A stretch of 41,266 nt of DNA, taken from positions 1 through 41,266 of the forward strand of contig DAOTTO010000301.1 of NCBI GenBank assembly GCA_034437895.1, given 5' to 3'. Shown piece after piece: positions 23,681-31,879 of this stretch. The stretch's first letter is position 1. Each line of letters begins with the position of its first letter. This DNA is from JANRLJ01 sp034437895 (GTDB lineage Bacteria > Chloroflexota > Anaerolineae > Aggregatilineales > Phototrophicaceae). Both the position numbers and the translations under genes were made by a program. The notes beneath the pieces are model-generated. The model did no database searches. It had not been told where the DNA came from and saw only the letters and a list, made by a program, of their open reading frames with translations.

Positions 23681-25900
23681 TCAACGTCTCAAAATGCGCC
23701 CGAACAGCGCCATTGCCCCAAGTATAAACACCGTCGTCCATGTGAACAGGCTCAAGACCGCGCCAAGTTTATAGCTGATCGGGCCATAACTGAACGTGAT
23801 TGTATGCTGACCTGATGGCACTTCCAGCGCGGTAAATGCACCATAAGCCCGTAAAATGTTGGCGGGTTGACCGTCGACAGCCGCTTTCCAGCCGGGATAA
23901 TCGAGTTGAGCAAGGGAAAGCAGCGCGTTTTCCGAAGTGTTGACTTCAACTGTAAAATGCTCTGGTGCAAAAAGGGTTACTCTGGCCTCGGCTGTCTCTG
24001 CCGGAGAATTGGGTAAGATGATGTCCGGTGCGCGGTTTAAAATTATGGAATCGCGGGGATTGTAAGCGGGGTCTGCTAGGAGGGCTCGTGCGAAGGCATC
24101 GCTATCGACCACATCAAAGTCGTAGATGAGCAGCGCGAAGGGGCGCGGGTCAGTCAGGCGATGCAGATAAAGTGTCCCTTGTGGATCGTTTTCACTGCCA
24201 ATAATTTCCGAAGGCGAGGGCAGTGAATCCGCCCGCGAAAACACATAACGAACAGCAAACAATTCCCAATCGTGCTCTGACGGTAATTCTCGCTCGACAA
24301 TGGCGTGGGCGCTGTCTAAAAAGAGAGGGCTGATTCCGCGCATGTCTTGGAGTTGATAAAGTGACCCTGCGTTCCCCGGCAAGCCCGAATTATCTCCATC
24401 AATACGAAAGGGAATATCGTGGTCAGCTTGTAACTGCGCGACTTGTGGGCTGGCAGCCAGAGGATCAGGGATGTTAGGTTGAAAATTGCTGTTGTCGATG
24501 TTGACAGAAAAGAGATCAAAAACGATTAAACCCGCTAACAATAGCAAACCCGTGCGTGAAGGCATAAATTGGGCGAAAATCGTTATAATCAGCACAGCAA
24601 TCATCGTGCTAAAAGCCGCCGCGCCAATTACACTGCTGTATAAATCACGGTTGCCAAGCCACACAACGAAGATCAATCCCGCGATAACGGCACATAATCC
24701 CGCCAAACTGAGTAAAAATCGCCATAAGAGTTTCGTGTATTTCGCATAAATTTCAGGAAGATATGCGGCTCCAAGTCCGGCTAAAATCGCTAAGCTGACG
24801 CTGACCAGATAAGCGGCGCGTTCTTGACCACGAAAAAAGCTTAAACCCGGCAAAATATTGTATAAAGCGTGAAAGATGACGCTGTTCGCGCCGAAACTCA
24901 AACCAAGTGCGATGAGTGCCGTAATCAACCAGAAGTAACGCTCTTTCACTTTGCCGATCAAAGCAATTCCAGCCAGCGCGAGTCCGACGATGCCCACATA
25001 AAGAGGCGACCACAAACTAACGACACCGGGAAACAAGAACTGCGCCACATCTTGAAACGGAAAACCGTTGCCTTTGTCGTCAAAATTCAAACCAACTCGT
25101 GCGGTGCGGGTTAGATATTCCGCGCCGGGGATAAGCTGTACTGCCGCTAATCCAACTGTGATCGACCCAAATAAAGCTGTTCCGATGATCCATACGCGCC
25201 AATTGATGCCTTGCATGTAAATGCGGTAGGCGAAGTAGGCCACGAGTAAATAGGTGATGAACCAGCTTGTCTGAGGATGTCCTGCCATCCATGAAAGGCC
25301 GAGCGCAAATCCCGTTAATATTAGCCACAACCAGCGGGTTTGCTTTTCCCTCGTCGCTTCGATGATGCCAATAAGGGCGAGGGGTAGCCAAATTGCCGCT
25401 TCCAGCAGTGCCAATTGCAGCGGAGGATAGCCGGACATAAATCCGCCGTAACCTGCGATAACCGCCGCCGCGAATGCCCCAAAAATACTTGCTGGGGCAT
25501 CAAGAGTCATCCGCCGGATAAAGGCGTACATCAACAGAGTGTAAGCCAAGAGATGAAAGCACATTTCCATTTGGAGCGCGTTATATGACCATCCGCCAGC
25601 CAGTTTGCTCAAGCCAATCGTGACCAAACGGGATGGATAAAAGACTGCCGCCTGCGTATCTGCGAGGAAGGGCAGGCCGCCGTTATTATAGGGATTCCAT
25701 AGAGGGATTTCTCCCGCCGCGAAGCGCTCATATTGATACGCTCCAAAAGCGACAAACTGCCCGGAGAAGTCGCCTTGAATGAGCATTTTGCGGTCAGCAT
25801 CGACAGGCGTAAAAAGCCGCCAGAAAAATAACAGCCACACCAAAACCAGAACGGTAACGGCTATGCCATCAGGGGAAAAGCGAAAACGCTTGAGGTTCAA
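23681..25900 (-). CDS. YfhO-family integral membrane protein
   Basis: 739-residue protein with about a dozen hydrophobic segments. A first extracytoplasmic loop contains SGQFVAFGAYQYERFAAGEI and PLWNPYNNGGLPFLADTQ, the marks of the YfhO family. A large extracytoplasmic part lies near residues 470-700, with LAQLDYPGWKAAVDGQP and SGQHTITFSYGP, and a last membrane helix closes the protein. YfhO members are GT-C-fold proteins that glycosylate lipoteichoic acid or similar polymers in Firmicutes. The exact sugar and acceptor are unknown here. Its ATG overlaps the GT4 gene stop by four bases. Confidence 0.85.
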   Translation of the reverse strand: MNLKRFRFSPDGIAVTVLVLVWLLFFWRLFTPVDADRKMLIQGDFSGQFVAFGAYQYERFAAGEIPLWNPYNNGGLPFLADTQAAVFYPSRLVTIGLSKLAGGWSYNALQMEMCFHLLAYTLLMYAFIRRMTLDAPASIFGAFAAAVIAGYGGFMSGYPPLQLALLEAAIWLPLALIGIIEATREKQTRWLWLILTGFALGLSWMAGHPQTSWFITYLLVAYFAYRIYMQGINWRVWIIGTALFGSITVGLAAVQLIPGAEYLTRTARVGLNFDDKGNGFPFQDVAQFLFPGVVSLWSPLYVGIVGLALAGIALIGKVKERYFWLITALIALGLSFGANSVIFHALYNILPGLSFFRGQERAAYLVSVSLAILAGLGAAYLPEIYAKYTKLLWRFLLSLAGLCAVIAGLIFVVWLGNRDLYSSVIGAAAFSTMIAVLIITIFAQFMPSRTGLLLLAGLIVFDLFSVNIDNSNFQPNIPDPLAASPQVAQLQADHDIPFRIDGDNSGLPGNAGSLYQLQDMRGISPLFLDSAHAIVERELPSEHDWELFAVRYVFSRADSLPSPSEIIGSENDPQGTLYLHRLTDPRPFALLIYDFDVVDSDAFARALLADPAYNPRDSIILNRAPDIILPNSPAETAEARVTLFAPEHFTVEVNTSENALLSLAQLDYPGWKAAVDGQPANILRAYGAFTALEVPSGQHTITFSYGPISYKLGAVLSLFTWTTVFILGAMALFGRILRR

Positions 25901-27039
25901 CGATGTTCTCCGAGGATGTGTTCAAACAGCGCAAGCGTGTCCTGCGCGATTAACGACCAATCAAAATGCTTGCTTAGCTCCAATGCTCCTTTAGACAGTT
26001 TAATTCGCAGTTCTGTTCCTTCGCCGCGAAATCTGTGGATGGCATCAGCCAGCGCTTTGGGGTCTTCTGGGGGTACAAGTAGCATATTTTCGCCGGATTT
26101 AAAGGCGGGAATATCCACTTTGGGCTGGGTCGTAATAATGGGGCAACCGTGATCTATAGCTGCCATCAATGTCCCGCGTCGATACGATGCGCCATCGCGG
26201 AAAGGCAGAATCACGACATCACTGGCTTGAAGGTAGGCCGTCACTGCGGCATCATCGGCGAAACCCGTCCAATGGATAGATGGCGCTAGTCCGAGTTGAT
26301 CAATCAACTGGTCGATTTCATCGGCATAGGACGCATTGGTCGGATCACTGCTGCCCGTGCGTCCACCGATCATCAACAAGCGAAAGGGAAAATTGTGTTG
26401 GGCGAGTTCTGCCGCCGCTTGGAGCAGGGTATCAACCCCTTTGCTGTGATTGATAAAGCCGAAATAGGCGATTAATAAATCATCCGGTGCCGCGCCTAAT
26501 TTCTCGCGCCAAGATTGGGCATCAAAATCCGGCGGAAAGACGCGGTTGATGTTGCTTCCGATAGGGATAAGCCGTACACGAGAGAGATGATTCAGTTTTT
26601 CCATATCTTCATGATTCGTGGCGATCACACCCGCCGAGACTCGCGCCAAGTGCATGACAATCCAATTACGCAGTCGTCCGGCTTTGGGGAAAAGATAAGG
26701 GAAAAGCAAATCGTGAAAGGTTGTCACTACTGGAATATTGACCATCTGCGGCAAAAAGTGAATCCAAGGTGACATGCTGTAGGCCGCTGTCTCGAATTGC
26801 AAATTGATGATGTCTAATTTTTGAGTTTGCGCCCAACGCCGGATTTTTATGAGAGTGGTGATGCTCCAATTGGACAGCGTATCCAGATGAATTTGCGGCT
26901 GGATTTCTTGTGCCTGTTGGCTGCTAAGGACGTAAACCTCATGACCTTGATGGGCGAACTGTCGTGCCATAATCTGGCTGTATGCACCTACGCCGCCCTG
27001 CATAGGGGGATATTCCCCGCTGATAAGCCCAATCCGCAT
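25897..27039 (-). CDS. GT4-family glycosyltransferase
   Basis: 380-residue GT-B fold glycosyltransferase. The N-terminus RIGLISGEYPPMQGGVGAYS is the acceptor-side signature. The C-terminal half has YFGFINHSKGVDTLLQAAAE, the SDVVILPF segment and the RGTLMAAIDHGCPII segment, where family members bind the nucleotide sugar. I use the ATG at 27039, which starts the domain exactly, and discard a TTG 14 codons upstream that would overlap the GT2 gene. The sugar donor is unknown. It lies between GT2 and YfhO in the glycan operon. Confidence 0.88.
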   Translation of the reverse strand: MRIGLISGEYPPMQGGVGAYSQIMARQFAHQGHEVYVLSSQQAQEIQPQIHLDTLSNWSITTLIKIRRWAQTQKLDIINLQFETAAYSMSPWIHFLPQMVNIPVVTTFHDLLFPYLFPKAGRLRNWIVMHLARVSAGVIATNHEDMEKLNHLSRVRLIPIGSNINRVFPPDFDAQSWREKLGAAPDDLLIAYFGFINHSKGVDTLLQAAAELAQHNFPFRLLMIGGRTGSSDPTNASYADEIDQLIDQLGLAPSIHWTGFADDAAVTAYLQASDVVILPFRDGASYRRGTLMAAIDHGCPIITTQPKVDIPAFKSGENMLLVPPEDPKALADAIHRFRGEGTELRIKLSKGALELSKHFDWSLIAQDTLALFEHILGEHR

Positions 27040-27044
27040 TGCCT

Positions 27045-28016
27045 TTAACTGACCTTCAAGCCGGAGCGTAAGACCTGCCAATAAGCGCGGATGCGTTCTC
27101 GGCGCAGAGTACGCTTGCTACCAAGCAGACTTTTTCCGCTTTCTAGGCCAATTTGGAAGATGTAACTTATGAGTAGAAATAAGCGCAGTAGCGAGGCAGC
27201 GATTTTCCCATGATGTTTGCGGAAATAACGGAGCTTGCTTTCTTGAAAATGAATATGTTTGCGGGCGGTAACTTGCTCGGTGCTTTTGCCGCCGTGATGG
27301 GTGATATAAGCTGATCCGAGATAGACGACATCCCACCCTGCATCTTTAGCCCGTTTGCACCAATCCAGTTCTTCCGAGAACATAATATAGCCTTCATCGA
27401 GTCCACCGATTTGGGTGTAAATTTCGCGCCGCGTCATCAACGCTGACCCTTGTACCCAATCCACTGGAAGCGTGGCATTTTCCGGCGCATCATTGACATA
27501 AAAATGATCGAGCATCTTTTTAGGGGCATACGGTTGCAGCCAGGTACTTTCAAAAAAAGCCAGCCGTACAGTAGGAAAGCGCCGCCGGACGGATTGATAG
27601 GTGCCATCCGTGTTGAGCGTATGCGGCCCAAGAATGCCAACATGAGAATGGGCATCCATATAAGCCACCATTTGCACCAAAGCATCACCAATAATTTCGG
27701 TATCGGGATTAAGGAACAAGAGATAGCGACCCTGCGCCATCTTGAGGCCGATGTTGTTCCCGCGTGTGAAACCCACATTTTCGCTTTGAGCGGAGAGAAT
27801 GGCCTGGGGATAGTTATGCTGAATCATCATCACTGTATCATCGCTGCTGGCGGAATCGACCACAATCACCTCAAGTTGCAGCTTACCCGCGTTGGCGTAA
27901 ATCGTGTTTAAGCAGGTATGCAGCAAGGCGCTCACATTCCAACTGACGATGATGATTGATAAATCAATGACAGATAAATCAATGTTGGATGAAGTATGGC
28001 TTGGTTGTGTTTCCAT
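27045..28016 (-). CDS. GT2-family glycosyltransferase (rhamnosyltransferase-like)
   Basis: 323-residue GT-A fold glycosyltransferase of family 2. The nucleotide-binding start LSIIIVSWNVSALLHTCL, VVDSASSDDT, the GFTRGNNIGL motif and the metal-binding FLNPDTE (DXD-like) are all present. FSEELDWCKRAKDAGW carries the catalytic-base ED pair. The C-terminal ~60 residues are basic and hydrophobic, suggesting membrane association. The overall pattern resembles rhamnosyltransferases such as WbbL, which fits deoxysugar supply by the Gmd nearby. It is the first gene of the glycan operon and diverges from the secreted repeat protein. Confidence 0.88.
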   Translation of the reverse strand: METQPSHTSSNIDLSVIDLSIIIVSWNVSALLHTCLNTIYANAGKLQLEVIVVDSASSDDTVMMIQHNYPQAILSAQSENVGFTRGNNIGLKMAQGRYLLFLNPDTEIIGDALVQMVAYMDAHSHVGILGPHTLNTDGTYQSVRRRFPTVRLAFFESTWLQPYAPKKMLDHFYVNDAPENATLPVDWVQGSALMTRREIYTQIGGLDEGYIMFSEELDWCKRAKDAGWDVVYLGSAYITHHGGKSTEQVTARKHIHFQESKLRYFRKHHGKIAASLLRLFLLISYIFQIGLESGKSLLGSKRTLRRERIRAYWQVLRSGLKVS

Positions 28017-28156
28017 GTTTTTCTCTCCGTGCGATGTTCAGCAAGTTATTTTACCAACACTTTACGCTTTTCCAGAGATTTAATCACACTCTGATTACAT
28101 TTGCGCCAGATGATAAAGCCATAGAAACGGCGCAATTCAATCAAACAGGAGACAAC

Positions 28157-28888
28157 ATGAACGCCAAAAAATTAACTCCGCTCGTTTTCGTCTTAGCAAT
28201 AATGGCACTTTTCGCAGGTGCTATCAGCGCACAAGAAGCTCCCAATACGCCTCCCGGTAACGGTGATCGTCAAGGGCAACATCAGCGCCGAGGCCATGAA
28301 CTGATTACGGTTGTGGCGGAACAGACCGGCCTTACCGAACAAGATATTCTGACTCAAGTTCGTGATGGCGCGACGTTAGCCGAAATCATCACTGCCAACG
28401 GTGGGGATGTCGATGCGGTAATCGCCGCTGTCGTGGAAGAAGCTACCACCCGAATCAACACCGCAGTTTCGGAAAGTCGCATCACGCAAGAACGCGCTGA
28501 TGAAATGCTGGCAAACTTGCAAGAAAATGTGACCAGCGCCATCAATGGTGAATTCCAAGTTGGTCGTGGTGGTGGACGCGGCGGGCGTGACGGAATGTGG
28601 GCTGTCCTCGACTTGGTGGTTGAGCAAACAGGCTTGACCCGTGAAGAAGTGCGGACGCAATTGCAGGCTGGCGCGACGGTTGCCGAAATTCTGACCGCCA
28701 ATGACGTGGATGTCGCCGCCTTTATCGACAGCGCCATTGCTCTGGCCGAAACGCAAACCAGCGAAGCAGTAGCAGCAGGTCGCATCACACAGGAACAAGC
28801 TGATGCACGCTTGGCACAACTGCGGGAACGTCTGACCGACTTCATTAATAATGGTCGTCCAGAACGCCCCGCGGAAACCGAAGCATAA
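28157..28888 (+). CDS. Secreted protein with two tandem helical repeats
   Basis: 243-residue exported protein of unknown function. Residues 1-25 are a clear signal peptide ending AISA, likely cut before QE. A Gly/Arg/Gln-rich stretch follows to about 47. Two ~85-residue repeats lie at 48-132 and 149-233. Each has an EQTGLT segment, a GATLAEI or GATVAEI turn and an RITQE-ADE/ADA-LA helix. They are joined by a Gly/Arg-rich linker (about 136-146). The repeat resembles the DUF2680/YckD-like exported helical proteins, which is a tentative match. The ATG at 28157 has an AGGAG site; a 56-codon longer frame has no support. It is a single-gene unit ended by a strong hairpin. Confidence 0.78.
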   Translation: MNAKKLTPLVFVLAIMALFAGAISAQEAPNTPPGNGDRQGQHQRRGHELITVVAEQTGLTEQDILTQVRDGATLAEIITANGGDVDAVIAAVVEEATTRINTAVSESRITQERADEMLANLQENVTSAINGEFQVGRGGGRGGRDGMWAVLDLVVEQTGLTREEVRTQLQAGATVAEILTANDVDVAAFIDSAIALAETQTSEAVAAGRITQEQADARLAQLRERLTDFINNGRPERPAETEA

Positions 28889-28913
28889 CCAACCGAAATT
28901 GCCATAAAAATTT

Positions 28914-28942
28914 ACAAAGACGACTCGCCGAGTCGTCTTTGT
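28914..28942. terminator. Bidirectional terminator between convergent genes
   Basis: A perfect 14-bp inverted repeat around one central base (left arm 28914-28927, right arm 28929-28942). The arms begin ACAAAGA and end TCTTTGT, giving A/T-rich stem bases in both orientations. It sits exactly between the stop of the secreted repeat protein (28888) and the stop of tatD (28951). Confidence 0.8.
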
Positions 28943-28950
28943 GATTCTGT

Positions 28951-29739
28951 TCAGGAAAGGCCGAATAACCGCTGGGCGTTTTCAGTCGTTGCTTTGCCCA
29001 GCGCTTCTATGGAAATGGTTTTTAGGCTGGCGAGCCGTTCTACAATCAAGGGGATGTAGGACGGTTCGTTTCGTTTCCCGCGATAGGGAATTGGCGTGAG
29101 AAATGGCCCATCAGTTTCCACTAGTATTCGATCTAACGGCACAGTCGCGGCGATACGGCGCAGCTCATCAGCGTTTTTATAGGTGATCGGGCCAGTGAAG
29201 CCCAGATAGAAACCGATTTTGAGTGTGCGCTCGGCAATAGCAGGCGGCGCGGAAAACGAGTGCATTACGCCCGGACGATCTCTCAAAGCGGGTGGTAAAT
29301 CCTGCACCCAATTTTCCAGCACAGCGATCACATCTTCGCTGGCCTCACGGTTATGAATGATTACGGGCAGTTCGAGTTTTGCCGCCAATGCTAACTGCGC
29401 TTCAAAGGCTTTCATTTGCGCTGCTTTAGGGCTTTTGTCCCAATAATAATCCAGCCCAATTTCACCGATGGCGACCACGCCAGTATGTCGGGTCATCGCC
29501 TCGATTTCGGAAAGCGTAGCAGCATCGACATCGGCGGTGCTGTTAGGATGAATGCCAACCGCTGCATAAATCCCTTCATGACGTGCCGCCAAATCTAAGG
29601 CCGCTTGGCTGGTCTGTACATCCACGCCCGGATTGATGATGCGCCGGACTCCTTCCTCTGCTGCCCGCTGGATAACCGCATCCCGATCCTTATCGTAGCT
29701 GTCGAAATTGATGTGGCAGTGGGTGTCGATCAAATCCAT
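28951..29739 (-). CDS. tatD: TatD-family hydrolase
   Basis: 262-residue metal-dependent hydrolase with a TIM-barrel fold. TatD proteins act as 3'-5' exonucleases and D-aminoacyl-tRNA-related nucleases in DNA repair. Metal ligands are in DTHCHINFDSY at the N-terminus, the EIGLDYYWDKSP segment, IIHNREA, MHSFSAPPAIAE and ETDGPFLTPIPYRGKRNEP. Length is normal. The ATG at 29739 overlaps the gmd stop by one base (TGATG), so translation is coupled. A TTG one codon upstream is less likely. A DNA-repair-like enzyme next to an intein-bearing sugar gene is probably chance. Confidence 0.93.
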   Translation of the reverse strand: MDLIDTHCHINFDSYDKDRDAVIQRAAEEGVRRIINPGVDVQTSQAALDLAARHEGIYAAVGIHPNSTADVDAATLSEIEAMTRHTGVVAIGEIGLDYYWDKSPKAAQMKAFEAQLALAAKLELPVIIHNREASEDVIAVLENWVQDLPPALRDRPGVMHSFSAPPAIAERTLKIGFYLGFTGPITYKNADELRRIAATVPLDRILVETDGPFLTPIPYRGKRNEPSYIPLIVERLASLKTISIEALGKATTENAQRLFGLS

Positions 29740-31769
29740 CAAGGGCGATTTTCTTTCTTGAGCGCTTGCAAATCAGCCTCAACCATCATTTGAATCAATT
29801 CCTCAAACGATACGGCAGGTTCCCAACCGAGTTTCGCGTGCGCTTTAGAAGGATCGCCAATCAAAAGATCAACTTCTGCCGGACGCATAAAGGCTGGGTC
29901 TTGCACAGTGTAATCTTTCCAGTTGAGGTCAACACAATTAAAAGCGACTTCTAACAGGCGCTCGACAGAGTGGGTTTTTCCGGTAGCGATGACAAAATCA
30001 TCGGGTGTGTCCTGCTGGAGCATAAGCCACATCGCTTCGACATAATCGCCAGCAAAGCCCCAATCGCGTTGTGAATCGAGATTGCCAACGCGAAGTTCAT
30101 TGGCTAACCCCATCTTAATTTTTGCGGCGTGATAGGTGACTTTGCGCGTGACAAATTCCAAGCCGCGACGGGGCGAATTATGAATCCATCCTTGCCCAAC
30201 GCCAGCATGAAATGTTCCACTTTCAGTCGCTAAATCAAACAACCATCCTTTATAATCAACTAGTTCTGCCTTAACGACTTCTTCTAGCGGACGGCGCAGA
30301 TGTTGGCCTTTTTGACCAAGTACATCAGGTGAATTAAGATTTATTTGATGATAAAGTTTGCCGTTACGTTCTTCAAGGCAGATAATGGCACGCTGCTTAA
30401 GCGTAGTAACTGCAAGCCAATAGAGACCCGCCGCCATAACTGCTGAAGCAGTTTTAAAGCCTTGAAACTCGTAAGTACATCTTGTGATTGCGCTTTTGAG
30501 ACCATCGCCTTCGTTGAAACCACGCAAGAAAGCCATTCTTGCTTCATGATTCGCGTTCAGGATACGCATTGGAACACGCTTTTCACCTGTGCGAGTATAA
30601 AGCGTTTCCCTTAGATATTGTCGATAAGCGCCACCGCCCTTAAGTTGTAGTTGAGTTACATCTCCACCATTAGGAAACCCACTAGGATGGACTCGGCGTG
30701 ATGCTGTTCCCCCGACCACACGCCGCCAACATGCCTCAACCTCATCAAGGAGCACTTGATCTTGGTTCGTAAATTGAACGCCATAATTATCACTTTTGAT
30801 TGAGCCATCAGCTGCCAAAGCCCCTAGTAACCAGGCTTCATCTTCTGTCATGGAGATGCTATTGGTTGGTTCGGGTAAACGAATTAAGGCGAGTTGATCG
30901 CCAGTTTTAACGTCACCTGCTGGTTTTTCGATGGGACGATTTTCTTCACAGGCAAAGACGACGTGATCGCTTGTAGCATGATAGACCGCACCACGCGCTG
31001 CAATTCGATGGACGACTTTATTTGGCTTCTCTAGAAACCCATTCCAATTTGCAGTCATACAAGTTACTTTTGACCAACCGTTTGCATCCCAGACTTCAAA
31101 GGCTTGACTTGGTTCGGTTGTATAGTGTGAATAATGTTTGGGATTGGTGCGATGTGGAACGATGTCTTCAATAGGGAGTAGGTCGATAACCCCATCCTTA
31201 TTAATAAATACTGGTGTATTTCCGGTAACGCATTCATGGTTGAAGAGAATCCCGCTGGTGGCGTGGAGGTCGTAGCTTTCCCGATAATTGACCGTAATCC
31301 AGTGTCCATAGACCTTTGCCACACCGTAAGGACTACGTGGGTAGAAGGGGGTTTCTTCGCGCTGCGGGACTTCCTGCACTTTGCCGAACATCTCACTGCT
31401 TGACGCTTGATAAAAGCGAATTTTGGGATTTACGGTGATGATGGCATCTAAAAGCCGTGTGACACCTAATGCCGTGACATCGCCTGTAAAGACGGCTTGC
31501 GTCCATGAAGTCTGGACGAAGCTCTGTGCGGCGAGATTATACACTTCGTCGGGCTGTGTCTCGCTAAGGGCGCGGGTGAGGCTGGTTTGATCGGTCATAT
31601 CGCCGGAAACGATCTTAATTTGATCTTGGATATGCTGGATGCGCTCGTACTTTACCGTGCTGGTGCGCCGGACAAGACCAAAGACCTCATAATCCTTTTT
31701 CAGCAAAAACTCGGCGAGGTAAGAACCATCCTGCCCGGTAATGCCTGTAATCAGTGCGCGTTTTTTCAT
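29739..31769 (-). CDS. gmd: GDP-mannose 4,6-dehydratase interrupted by an intein
   Basis: SDR-family enzyme turning GDP-mannose into GDP-4-keto-6-deoxymannose, the precursor of fucose, rhamnose or perosamine donors. The 676-residue frame is 324 residues of enzyme plus a 352-residue intein (residues 180-531). Extein parts show the NADP-binding GITGQDG (9-15), SSSEMFG (123-129), catalytic Y148 and K152 in YGVAK, the broken motif NHE/SPRRG, and GNLDSQRDWGFAGDYVEAMW near the C-terminus. Joined, they give a normal-length Gmd. Active enzyme therefore requires protein splicing. The ATG at 31769 has a GAGGAG site. It may be fed by ManC and may supply the glycosyltransferases nearby. No GDP-fucose synthase or reductase is in the window. 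Confidence 0.95.
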   Translation of the reverse strand: MKKRALITGITGQDGSYLAEFLLKKDYEVFGLVRRTSTVKYERIQHIQDQIKIVSGDMTDQTSLTRALSETQPDEVYNLAAQSFVQTSWTQAVFTGDVTALGVTRLLDAIITVNPKIRFYQASSSEMFGKVQEVPQREETPFYPRSPYGVAKVYGHWITVNYRESYDLHATSGILFNHECVTGNTPVFINKDGVIDLLPIEDIVPHRTNPKHYSHYTTEPSQAFEVWDANGWSKVTCMTANWNGFLEKPNKVVHRIAARGAVYHATSDHVVFACEENRPIEKPAGDVKTGDQLALIRLPEPTNSISMTEDEAWLLGALAADGSIKSDNYGVQFTNQDQVLLDEVEACWRRVVGGTASRRVHPSGFPNGGDVTQLQLKGGGAYRQYLRETLYTRTGEKRVPMRILNANHEARMAFLRGFNEGDGLKSAITRCTYEFQGFKTASAVMAAGLYWLAVTTLKQRAIICLEERNGKLYHQINLNSPDVLGQKGQHLRRPLEEVVKAELVDYKGWLFDLATESGTFHAGVGQGWIHNSPRRGLEFVTRKVTYHAAKIKMGLANELRVGNLDSQRDWGFAGDYVEAMWLMLQQDTPDDFVIATGKTHSVERLLEVAFNCVDLNWKDYTVQDPAFMRPAEVDLLIGDPSKAHAKLGWEPAVSFEELIQMMVEADLQALKKENRP
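30177..31232 (-). mobile_element. Class 1 intein with LAGLIDADG endonuclease inside gmd
   Basis: In-frame insertion of 352 residues (1056 bases) with every splicing block. Block A starts at C180 (CVTGNTPVF). Block B is HATSDH, with the TxxH threonine T266 and H269. Block F is LFDLATESGTFHAG. Block G ends GWIHN, giving penultimate H530 and terminal N531, followed by the +1 nucleophile S532. Between B and F lie two LAGLIDADG-type helices, LLGALAADG (catalytic D321) and LRGFNEGDG (D422). Both catalytic acids are present, so a homing endonuclease may be active. Sampled lines look lower in GC than the flanking extein. The splice junctions are E179/C180 and N531/S532. Confidence 0.94.
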
Positions 31770-31807
31770 TGAAAACTGCTCCTCATGCCGGAATCTCTGA
31801 AATTACA

Positions 31808-31866
31808 GGGGTTCCGCTATGTATTATATTTGAGACCAAAGCCCCGAAATTATAGCGGATAACCCC
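31808..31866. repeat. Large inverted repeat upstream of gmd
   Basis: Arms at 31808-31820 and 31852-31866 pair over 13 positions (GGGGTT and CCGCTAT), with a two-base AT bulge and a 31-base loop. TATAAT-like sequences on the minus strand lie in and beside the loop, without a good -35 box. It sits between the stop of the DUF4397 lipoprotein gene and gmd, so it could be a terminator lacking a T-run, a leader hairpin or an operator. Confidence 0.5.
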
Positions 31867-31879
31867 ATCTATTCCAGCG

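Noticed and set aside
27989..28156. Longer N-terminus for the secreted repeat protein
   Set aside because: The upstream 56 codons have no ribosome-binding site, overlap the divergent GT2 promoter region and lack a signal peptide, while the ATG at 28157 has both a ribosome-binding site and a signal sequence.
28354..28905. 183-codon open frame on the minus strand over the secreted repeat gene
   Set aside because: It is antisense to a well-supported gene with a signal peptide and internal repeats and shows a Cys/Arg/Ser-rich shadow composition.
29739..31769. Gmd fused to an unrelated C-terminal or middle domain, or a frameshifted gene
   Set aside because: The insertion is in frame, begins with Cys, ends with HN followed by Ser, and holds all intein blocks, so an intein explains it.
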